Part shown: piece after piece, positions 57,947-64,000 of the stretch | Layout: each line of letters begins with the position of its first letter | How positions within the stretch are numbered: the stretch's first letter is position 1 | Origin: Sandaracinobacteroides sp039808025 | Lineage (GTDB): Bacteria > Pseudomonadota > Alphaproteobacteria > Sphingomonadales > Sphingomonadaceae | Assembly (NCBI GenBank): GCA_039808025.1 | Contig: JBDHSK010000010.1 | Coordinates: forward strand, 1 to 64,000 | DNA length: 64,000 nucleotides | Reading direction: 5' to 3' | Translations under genes and position numbers: made by a program | The notes under the pieces: model-generated | The model's database searches: none | Told to the model about the DNA's origin: nothing | What the model saw: only the letters and a program-made list of their open reading frames with translations

Positions 57947-59563
57947 CTAGGGGTAGAGAATGGTGTCGCGCGGCGGGTCGCGCAGATCGGGGTAATCGGT
58001 GGTGTAGTGCAGCCCGCGCGATTCCTTGCGCGCGCGTGCCGAGCGGACGATCAGGTCGGCAACTTCAACGAGATTGCGCAGCTCCAGCAGATCGGGTGTG
58101 ACGCGGAATTCGCCATAATAGGCGTCGATCTCCTGTCGCAGCAGCGCCACCCGGTGGGCTGCGCGCTCCATCCGCTTGTTGGTGCGGACGATTCCGACAT
58201 AATCCCACATGAATCGCCGCAGTTCCGCCCAGTTGTGCGACACCACCACTTCCTCGTCGGAGGAAGTGACCCGGCTTTCATCCCACGGGCGCACGTCGGC
58301 GGGCGGTGGTGTGGAATCAAAGCGGGCGAGGATGTCGTCGGCGGCCGCCGCCCCGAACACCAGACATTCAAGCAGGCTGTTCGACGCCAGCCGGTTGGCG
58401 CCGTGCAGCCCCGATTGTGTCACTTCGCCCACCGCATAGAGGCCGGGAAGATCGGTGCGTCCCGCCAGATCGACGACCACGCCGCCACAGGTATAGTGGG
58501 CGGCCGGTACTACCGGTATGGGGGCAGTCACCGGGTCGATCCCCAGCTCCCGCAGCCGGCTGACGATTGTCGGGAAATGTTGCTCGACGAACCCGTCGGG
58601 CAGGTGAGTCATGTCGAGCAGAACATGCGGGATGCCGAGGCGCTTCATCTCGGCATCGATGGCGCGCGCCACCACGTCGCGCGGCGCCAGTTCGGCGCGC
58701 TGGTCATAGCGCTCCATGAAGGCGGTGCCGTCTGGCAGCCGCAGCTTGCCGCCTTCGCCGCGCATCGCCTCGGTGATCAGGAAATTCTTCACCTTGGTAT
58801 GATAGAGACAGGTGGGGTGGAACTGGTTGAATTCCATGTTGGAAACACGGCAGCCCGCCCGCCACGCCATGGCGATGCCATCGCCGGTCGAGCCATCGGG
58901 GTTGGTGCAGAAGCGATAGACGCGCGACGCGCCGCCGGTGGCCAGCAGCACGTTACGCGCCAGCAGACGCCGGACGCGCCCGCTGGTGCGATCAAGGGCA
59001 TAGACCCCCATGGCCCGCCGCTCGGCAAAGCCGCGCCCTTCGGCATGACGCTCGGTGATGATGTCGATCGCCACATGGTCGGTGAGGATCTCGATTGCGG
59101 GGTTCAGCACTACCGCACGCTCCAGCGCCTTCTGCACCGCCCAGCCTGTCGCGTCATCGACATGGACGATGCGCCGGGCGGAATGGCCACCCTCGCGGGT
59201 CAGGTGCCAGCGTTCCGAGACGGTTTCCCCCGGTGTGAACGGAACCCCCAGCCGCGCCAGCCGTTCGATGGCGGCCGCGGCATGTTCCACCACAAATTCG
59301 ACGGTGCGCCGGTCGTTCAGACCGGCACCCGCCACCATCGTGTCGCGGATATGGGCATCGAAAGTGTCGCCGGCGTCAAGCACGGCGGCGATCCCGCCCT
59401 GTGCCCAGGCGGTTGATCCGGCGTCGATCCCCGCCTTCGACAGCACCATTACCTTGCGCCCGCCGGCGGCAAGGTTGAGTGCGGCGGTAAGCCCGGCTGC
59501 CCCGGAGCCGACGACGATGATGTCGGCAGTGAGCGGCATGCCGCCGGTTGAGGATGCTGTCAT
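57947..59563 (-). CDS. nadB: L-aspartate oxidase
   Basis: NadB oxidises L-aspartate to iminoaspartate, the first step of NAD synthesis. The 538-residue flavoprotein has the FAD-binding VVGSGAAGLTAAL start, then AWAQGGIAAVL, HSARRIVHVDDATG and the later segments PAAHYTCGGVVVD and GLHGANRLASNSLLE, all typical of the family. The ATG lies in an ATGA overlap with the ABC ATPase gene. nadA and nadC are not in the window. Confidence 0.95.
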   Translation of the reverse strand: MTASSTGGMPLTADIIVVGSGAAGLTAALNLAAGGRKVMVLSKAGIDAGSTAWAQGGIAAVLDAGDTFDAHIRDTMVAGAGLNDRRTVEFVVEHAAAAIERLARLGVPFTPGETVSERWHLTREGGHSARRIVHVDDATGWAVQKALERAVVLNPAIEILTDHVAIDIITERHAEGRGFAERRAMGVYALDRTSGRVRRLLARNVLLATGGASRVYRFCTNPDGSTGDGIAMAWRAGCRVSNMEFNQFHPTCLYHTKVKNFLITEAMRGEGGKLRLPDGTAFMERYDQRAELAPRDVVARAIDAEMKRLGIPHVLLDMTHLPDGFVEQHFPTIVSRLRELGIDPVTAPIPVVPAAHYTCGGVVVDLAGRTDLPGLYAVGEVTQSGLHGANRLASNSLLECLVFGAAAADDILARFDSTPPPADVRPWDESRVTSSDEEVVVSHNWAELRRFMWDYVGIVRTNKRMERAAHRVALLRQEIDAYYGEFRVTPDLLELRNLVEVADLIVRSARARKESRGLHYTTDYPDLRDPPRDTILYP

Positions 59564-60486
59564 GTCGATGCCCCTGTCAGTTGCAGGAAAACGGTTTCGA
59601 GATCGGCCTCGCGGGTCGAGACATCGACGACTTCAATCCCTTCCTCGGCCAGACGTGACAACACCGCTCCGGCATGTACGCGGGTGCGGTCGTAGAAGAT
59701 GTCGAGCCGGCGACTGTCGAGCAGATCGACCTGCGTGACTCCGGACAGGATCGGTGGCGAACGGAGGTCGCTCGCCACCGTGACCGTCACCCGTTTTTCA
59801 TGGGCGAGCGCCAGCAGATCCGGGGTGCTGGCCTCGGCGACGATGCGGCCGTGGTTGACGATGGCGATGCGGTCGCACAGCTCCTGCGCTTCCTCGAGAT
59901 AGTGGGTGGTGAGCACGATGGTTGTTCCGCGCGCGTGCAGCTCGCGCACATAGCTCCACAGCTGCTGGCGCAGTTCGACATCGACCCCGGCCGTTGGTTC
60001 ATCGAGGATGATGACCGGCGGGTTGTGCACCAGCGCCTTGGCGATCAGCAGCCGCCGCTTCATTCCGCCCGACAGGGTGCGCGAATAGCTGTTGGCCTTG
60101 TCGTCGAGGTGCATGGCGCGCAGCAGTTCCATCGAGCGACGGCGGTTGCGGGGAACCCCGTACATTCCGGCCTGGATTTCCAGCGTTTCAAAGGGGGTGA
60201 AGAAGGCATCGAACATCAGTTCCTGCGGCACCACGCCGATGGCGGCGCGGGCGTTGCGCGGATGTTCGTCGATGTCGAATCCCCAGACGCGGGCGCGCCC
60301 CGAAGTCTTGATGACAAGGCCGGCCAGGATGTTTATGGTGGTGGATTTGCCGGCGCCATTGGGCCCCAGCAGCCCGTAGATCGAGCCGCGCGGGATGCTG
60401 AGCGAGACGTCGTCGAGCGCCCGCTTGCCACCGGCGTAGGTCTTGCTGAGCCGGTCGAGCTCGATTGCCGCCCCGGCCGTGCTCAT
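59560..60486 (-). CDS. ABC transporter ATP-binding protein
   Basis: This is the ATPase of an ABC-2-type exporter of the CcmA/NodI/YadG sort, 308 residues. Walker A is GPNGAGKST, the signature is LSGGMKRR and Walker B is VIILDEPTAGVD. The C-terminal 80 residues match the extension usual in this subfamily. No permease gene is adjacent, although these ATPases usually sit beside one. It overlaps leuC and nadB by 4 nt each. Confidence 0.92.
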   Translation of the reverse strand: MSTAGAAIELDRLSKTYAGGKRALDDVSLSIPRGSIYGLLGPNGAGKSTTINILAGLVIKTSGRARVWGFDIDEHPRNARAAIGVVPQELMFDAFFTPFETLEIQAGMYGVPRNRRRSMELLRAMHLDDKANSYSRTLSGGMKRRLLIAKALVHNPPVIILDEPTAGVDVELRQQLWSYVRELHARGTTIVLTTHYLEEAQELCDRIAIVNHGRIVAEASTPDLLALAHEKRVTVTVASDLRSPPILSGVTQVDLLDSRRLDIFYDRTRVHAGAVLSRLAEEGIEVVDVSTREADLETVFLQLTGAST

Positions 60487-61892
60487 GTCAGCGTGCGAAC
60501 GTCCGTCAGATGGCCGGTGACCGCAGCTGCCGCCGCCATTTCCGGCGACATCAGGTGGGTGCGCGCCCCCGGGCCCTGCCGCCCCACGAAGTTGCGGTTG
60601 GAGGTGGAGGCGCAGCGTTCGCCGGGCGGCACCTTGTCGGGGTTCATGCCGAGACACATCGAGCAGCCCGGTTCGCGCCACTCGAAACCGGCCTCGATGA
60701 AGATGCGGTCCAGCCCCTCGGCCTCGGCGGCACGCTTCACCAGCCCCGAGCCGGGAACCACCAGCGCCTGCCGGACGTTTCCGGCGATGTGCCGGCCCCT
60801 GACGATGGCGGCTGCCGCCCGCAGATCCTCGATACGGCTGTTGGAGCACGAGCCGATGAAGATGTTCTCGACGGCGATGTCCTCGATGCGGGTGCCGGGT
60901 TGCAGGCCCATGTAATCCAGCGATTTCCGGGCGGCATCGCGCTTGGCCGGATCGGCAAAGCTGTCGGGCGATGGTACCACCCCGGTGACCGGCACCACGT
61001 CTTCGGGGCTGGTGCCCCAGGTGACGAGCGGGGCGATGGTGGCGCCGTCGATCACCACTTCGCGGTCGAAGCGGGCGTCAGGGTCGCTGGGAAGGGTGCG
61101 CCACCAGGCAACCGCCCTGTCGAAGGCCTCGCCCTGGGGGGCGCGCTTGCGGCCTTTCAGGTAGGCGAAGGTTTTATCGTCTGGGGCGACGAGACCGGCG
61201 CGGCCACCGGCCTCGATCGACATGTTGCAGACCGTCATGCGGCCTTCCATCGACATGTCGCGGAACACCTGGCCGCGAAACTCGATGACATGGCCGGTGG
61301 CGCCGGCGGTGCCGATGGTGCCGATGATGGCAAGCGCCACGTCCTTGGGGGTGACGCCGGCGCCCAGCCTGCCATCAACGGTGATGGCGAAGTTGCGGCT
61401 TTTCTTCAGAAGCAGCGTCTGGGTCGCGAACACATGCTCGACTTCCGAGGTGCCGATTCCAAACGCCAGCGCCCCGAAGGCGCCATGGGTTGAGGTGTGG
61501 CTGTCGCCGCAGACGATGGTGGTGCCGGGAAGGGTGAAGCCCTGTTCAGGGCCGATGACGTGGACGATCCCCTGCTCGGCCGCGTTGATGCCGATATATT
61601 CCACCCCGAAGTCACGGGTGTTGCGCTGCAGATGCTCGAGCTGGGTGGCCGACTCCGGGTCGGCGATCGGCAGGCGCGGCACGGTGGTCGGCACGTTGTG
61701 ATCGGGAACGGCAAGGGTGCGTTCCGGGTGGCGCAGCCGCCGGCCCAGCGCCCGCAGCCCGGCAAATGCCTGTGGCGACGTCACTTCGTGGATCAGGTGG
61801 CGGTCGATGAAAATCAGCGAGGTGCCGTCGTCGCGGTTGGCGACGACATGGTCGTCCCAGATCTTGTCATAGAGGGTGCGCGGAGCAGTCAT
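60483..61892 (-). CDS. leuC: 3-isopropylmalate dehydratase large subunit
   Basis: LeuC with LeuD isomerises 2- to 3-isopropylmalate in leucine synthesis, using a 4Fe-4S cluster. The 469-residue product has the family start PRTLYDKIWDDHVV, the segment VCGDSHTSTHGAFG, and cluster cysteines in FIGSCSNSR and GCSMCLGMN. The small-subunit gene leuD, usually next to it, is replaced by an ABC ATPase gene whose start overlaps the leuC stop by 4 nt. Confidence 0.96.
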   Translation of the reverse strand: MTAPRTLYDKIWDDHVVANRDDGTSLIFIDRHLIHEVTSPQAFAGLRALGRRLRHPERTLAVPDHNVPTTVPRLPIADPESATQLEHLQRNTRDFGVEYIGINAAEQGIVHVIGPEQGFTLPGTTIVCGDSHTSTHGAFGALAFGIGTSEVEHVFATQTLLLKKSRNFAITVDGRLGAGVTPKDVALAIIGTIGTAGATGHVIEFRGQVFRDMSMEGRMTVCNMSIEAGGRAGLVAPDDKTFAYLKGRKRAPQGEAFDRAVAWWRTLPSDPDARFDREVVIDGATIAPLVTWGTSPEDVVPVTGVVPSPDSFADPAKRDAARKSLDYMGLQPGTRIEDIAVENIFIGSCSNSRIEDLRAAAAIVRGRHIAGNVRQALVVPGSGLVKRAAEAEGLDRIFIEAGFEWREPGCSMCLGMNPDKVPPGERCASTSNRNFVGRQGPGARTHLMSPEMAAAAAVTGHLTDVRTLT

Positions 61893-61973
61893 GCCCAAGG
61901 CTCTAGGCCTTTGGCGGGCTCTTGTCATCAGTCTGAAGGCCGGTCGTAACCGGCAGGGCGCGCAGAACGGATT

Positions 61974-62003
61974 CGGCCCCGAAGCGGGATTGCTTCGGGG
62001 CCG
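61974..62003 (-). terminator. Terminator-like hairpin between the UrcA gene and leuC
   Basis: A perfect 12-bp stem (CGGCCCCGAAGC and its complement) with a 6-nt loop lies about 54 nt after the UrcA stop and 82 nt before the leuC start. On the minus strand only two A and two T follow, with no long U run, so the efficiency is uncertain. Confidence 0.55.
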
Positions 62004-62056
62004 ATCCTTGCCGGCGCCAGCGAGAGGGGATGACTGGCGCCGTCAGAGGAGAGGTT

Positions 62057-62368
62057 TCAGCGCGATGCCAGCTGGACCGAGCCGGCGCGCAGGGCGATCT
62101 GGGTGCGGGCCTTGGCGATGGCGCTGCTGACGCAGGCCTTGTGGGCGTAGTAGTCGCCAAGCGGCAGGGCGACATCGGTGGCGCAGACGCGGTTGGCAGC
62201 GCGAACCACGCGGGCATCGATGGCCTGACGGCCGCTGGCGGTGGCGAGCTTTGAAACCGGGGCCCGCACTTCGAGGCTGGCGGCGTAGGCCGGACCCGCC
62301 GACATGGCGAGCATGGTGCCGCTGGCGATAAGGGCGAGGACGACGCTGGTGAAGGTGTTGTTGAACAT
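62057..62368 (-). CDS. UrcA-family secreted protein
   Basis: A small exported protein of the UrcA family (known mainly from Sphingomonadales; function unknown). The 103-residue product has a signal peptide of about 26 residues ending AGPAYAA. The mature part holds the family pattern: a helix with SGRQAIDARVVRAANRVC and a second Cys 17 residues further, so one disulphide is likely. It lies directly behind a sigma-54-like promoter, unusual for this family and perhaps a link to motility or nitrogen response. Confidence 0.78.
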   Translation of the reverse strand: MFNNTFTSVVLALIASGTMLAMSAGPAYAASLEVRAPVSKLATASGRQAIDARVVRAANRVCATDVALPLGDYYAHKACVSSAIAKARTQIALRAGSVQLASR

Positions 62369-62410
62369 TGGAAGTCTCCGGTTGGTCTGGTTGGTGGATA
62401 TCCAATGCAA

Positions 62411-62426
62411 TGCAGCTATCGTGCCA
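62411..62426 (-). promoter_or_regulatory. Sigma-54-like promoter of the UrcA gene
   Basis: On the minus strand TGGCACG, four bases (ATAG), then CTGCA, with GG and GC exactly 10 nt apart and a T before TGGCACG. There is one mismatch to YTGGCACG-N4-TTGCW (C for the first T). The predicted start near 62400 gives a leader of about 32 nt. Confidence 0.6.
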
Positions 62427-62502
62427 ACTCTGGATCAGAAAAATTTATCGTGCATTTTCAGATAGATAAAAAAATACCTGTGTGTGATCAGGTGAATAAT
62501 GC

Positions 62503-62530
62503 ATGAACCATATTCTAACAAATGGTTCAT
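62503..62530. repeat. Inverted repeat ATGAACCAT-N10-ATGGTTCAT
   Basis: Two perfect 9-bp arms (62503-62511 and 62522-62530) surround 10 AT-rich bases. The centre is about 116 bp upstream of the predicted sigma-54 start of the UrcA gene, a usual place for an enhancer site. It could also fold as a hairpin. Confidence 0.6.
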
Positions 62531-62597
62531 TTTACCAACCTTCGGCGGGATTTTCGCATAGGTGGATTAACCATGACCTCCGGGGCCGGCACGGCTT

Positions 62598-62705
62598 GTC
62601 ACCTGCCCGGTAGTTGCCGGCCGGCATATGTGAACCAGTGCCCGGGCGCACAGCCCGGCCAGGGGAAGGTGACGCACAATGGCTGATGATGCGGATGGCC
62701 TCTGA
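62598..62705 (+). other. Structured stretch with sequestered ribosome site and 8-codon ORF
   Basis: GTCACCT (62598-62604) pairs perfectly with AGGTGAC (62667-62673). Between them a 6-bp hairpin, CCGGGC-GCACA-GCCCGG (62642-62658), can form. A strong ribosome site (AGGGGAAGG, 62661-62669), partly inside the outer stem, precedes an ATG at 62679 that opens MADDADGL and stops at 62705. No plus-strand gene follows. It may be a small RNA, a leader-like element or chance. Confidence 0.3.
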
Positions 62706-62728
62706 GGCACCCTGAAAGGGGGCCTCAG
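62702..62728 (-). terminator. Hairpin after the M20 peptidase gene
   Basis: CTGAGGC-a-CCC, a 5-nt loop, GGG-g-GCCTCAG forms a 10-bp stem with one mismatch, 9 nt after the M20 stop codon. It lacks a clear U run on either strand. It may end both the M20 transcript and any plus-strand transcript. Confidence 0.5.
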
Positions 62729-62737
62729 GTTCGCGCC

Positions 62738-64000
62738 TCACTCCGAGGCGTAGGCCTTGATGAGATCGAACAGGAAGGCGCGGCCATCAAGAACGCTTTG
62801 CACGGGGATGCGTTCATTGAGGCCATGGACGCCACTGTCTGCCTCCCCGAAGATGCCGGGCACCCCGTATACGGGGATGCCGACCTCGGCGAGGTAGGGG
62901 GCATCGGTGGCACCGGTCGACATGATCGGGACCAGCGGAAGGCCGGGGAAGTGTTTTTTGGCAAGCGCGAGGATCGGCTTGATGACGCGCGGTGACATCG
63001 GCGGTTGCAGTGCCGTCTTGTTGCGCACCCGCTTGGGGGTGATCTTCACTTCCGGCCCCGCCACCTGCTGCAGGGTGGCGAGTGTTGATTCCATGCTCTC
63101 GCCGGGGATGATGCGGCAGTTGATGTTGGCGGCGGCGTGCTGCGGAAGCGCGTTCTGGGCGTGTCCTGCCTCTACCTGGGTGGCGACGCAGGTGGTGCGC
63201 AGCATCGAATTGAAGGTGAGATCGGTTGACAAGGTGGCGGCAGCGGCGCTGTCGGCGGGGTTGGCAACCAGCGCCTTCATGGCAGCGGCCATCGTCGGGT
63301 CGGCAGTGGCGGCCGTCTGGGTGAAGAAGGCGCGGGTGGTATCGTTCAGGCGCACCGGGAAGCTGTATTTCTCGATGCGGTCGAGTGCGTGCGCCAGTTC
63401 ATAAATGGCATTGTCGGGCCGTGGGCGCGAGCTGTGGCCACCGGGGTTGGTGGCGACCATCTCGTAATCCTGATAATGCTTTTCCCCCACCTGCAGCACC
63501 AGTTGCTCGCGCTTGCCGTCTTTGGTGAAGCGGCCGCCGCCGCCTTCGTTCAAGGCGAATTCGGCGTCGATCAGGTCACGCTGGTTGTGGGCCAGCCATT
63601 CGGCGCCGTTGAGGGCGCCGGCCGTTTCCTCGCCGCAGGTCAGCGCCAGTTTCAGGGTACGCTTCAGTTTGGGGGCCGTTTTCAGGCGGATCATGGCGTC
63701 GGTGTAGATGGCGGCCTGCGCCTTGTCGTCGGCGACACCACGACCCCAGAACCTGCCGTCTTCCTCGACCATGACGAAGGGGTCGCGCGTCCAGTCAGAG
63801 CGTTTGGCCTCGACCACGTCGATATGGGCGAGCAGCAGGATGGCCTTGGCCTTGGGGTCCTTGCCGGGCAGCACCGCCACCAGGCTGCCTTCCTTCGGAT
63901 GGTCAGGGACGGTGAAGATATGGATGTCGGAATCGGGGTAGCCGGCCGCCTTGAGGTGCGCGGCCATCCGCTCGGCGGCCAGCGTGCACGACCCTTCCGA
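62738..64000 (-). CDS. M20-family metallopeptidase (5' end beyond window)
   Basis: This is a zinc peptidase/deacylase of the M20 family, probably a dipeptidase or carboxypeptidase-like enzyme. The frame is open through the window edge (codons before the first internal Met read SEGSCTLAAER), so the real start is outside; 420 residues are visible. Metal-site segments are LLLAHIDVVEAKRSDW with GRGVADDKAQ, LTCGEETAG, and GHSSRP in the lid domain. The visible part begins within the first catalytic region, so a signal peptide may lie upstream. Confidence 0.92.
   Translation of the reverse strand, partial: SEGSCTLAAERMAAHLKAAGYPDSDIHIFTVPDHPKEGSLVAVLPGKDPKAKAILLLAHIDVVEAKRSDWTRDPFVMVEEDGRFWGRGVADDKAQAAIYTDAMIRLKTAPKLKRTLKLALTCGEETAGALNGAEWLAHNQRDLIDAEFALNEGGGGRFTKDGKREQLVLQVGEKHYQDYEMVATNPGGHSSRPRPDNAIYELAHALDRIEKYSFPVRLNDTTRAFFTQTAATADPTMAAAMKALVANPADSAAAATLSTDLTFNSMLRTTCVATQVEAGHAQNALPQHAAANINCRIIPGESMESTLATLQQVAGPEVKITPKRVRNKTALQPPMSPRVIKPILALAKKHFPGLPLVPIMSTGATDAPYLAEVGIPVYGVPGIFGEADSGVHGLNERIPVQSVLDGRAFLFDLIKAYASE

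Larger units (their letters stand above)
62369..62737. other. Intergenic region between UrcA and M20 peptidase genes
   Basis: This 369-bp stretch holds no convincing protein gene of normal size. It contains, from left to right: a sigma-54-like promoter (minus strand), an AT-rich patch (about 62430-62540), an inverted repeat, a GC-rich stretch with paired segments and a tiny plus-strand ORF, and a hairpin next to the M20 stop. These are listed separately. A 69-codon minus-strand frame at 62532-62741 has no ribosome site or familiar content. Confidence 0.6.

Noticed and set aside
62532..62741. 69-codon minus-strand frame between the M20 and UrcA genes
   Set aside because: It overlaps the hairpin and the end of the M20 gene, has no ribosome site, and its composition is that of random high-GC sequence.

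Overview
The window is about 64 kb of high-GC bacterial chromosome. It most likely comes from an alphaproteobacterium of the order Sphingomonadales. Supporting signs are an NDUFA12-type complex I protein, a tandem cold-shock-domain protein, a PEP-CTERM tail of the PEPASW/RRR type, an UrcA-family secreted protein, short-form HisG, and the NDUFA12-mlaD-DUF2155-aat gene order. The genus cannot be fixed from the sequence. No prophage, insertion sequence, CRISPR array or rRNA was found. Most genes are packed in operons with 4-nt ATGA or GTGA overlaps.

Layout: (1) 0-0.3 kb: the start of a secreted-protein gene behind a near-perfect sigma-54 promoter, then the rpoC terminator. (2) 0.3-14.7 kb, minus strand: rpoC, rpoB, gpsA, tsaD, gyrA and serB. 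rpoBC has no ribosomal-protein genes beside it, and its leader holds a promoter-like sequence followed by an intrinsic terminator. (3) 14.7-21.4 kb, mostly plus strand: miaA, a PEP-CTERM SGNH hydrolase, an M19 dipeptidase, the agmatine-to-putrescine pair aguA-aguB, folK, tRNA-Lys and a GH108 muramidase. (4) 21.4-25.8 kb, minus strand: tldD, pgeF, a GNAT enzyme and an acyl-CoA ligase. (5) 26-39 kb: lgt, a MidA methyltransferase, aminopeptidase P, a cation/H+ antiporter, purU, an aminotransferase, S-formylglutathione hydrolase, a 34-residue membrane protein, a cold-shock protein, DUF192, NDUFA12, mlaD, DUF2155, aat, a Do-family protease and a DUF167 gene.

(6) 39.5-52.9 kb: one continuous flagellar operon, regulator-fliEFGHIJKLMNOPQR-flhB. 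It is preceded by a sigma-54 promoter and by a cluster of TGTCA repeats placed where an enhancer would be expected. The first gene is a sigma-54 activator without a receiver domain, so the operon probably activates itself. (7) 52.9-64 kb, mostly minus strand: hisG-hisD, a low-molecular-weight phosphatase, a dienoyl-CoA isomerase-like protein, a lone 2Fe-2S subunit (plus strand), an alpha/beta hydrolase, a membrane protein, a leuC-ABC ATPase-nadB operon, an UrcA protein behind a third sigma-54-like promoter, a structured intergenic stretch and a truncated M20 peptidase.

The most coherent new signal is a sigma-54 network: three promoters of the GG-N10-GC type, each with an inverted repeat about 80-116 bp upstream of its predicted start. 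They serve the flagellar operon, a truncated secreted-protein gene and the UrcA gene. Promoters, hairpins and regulatory links were read by eye and are inferences.
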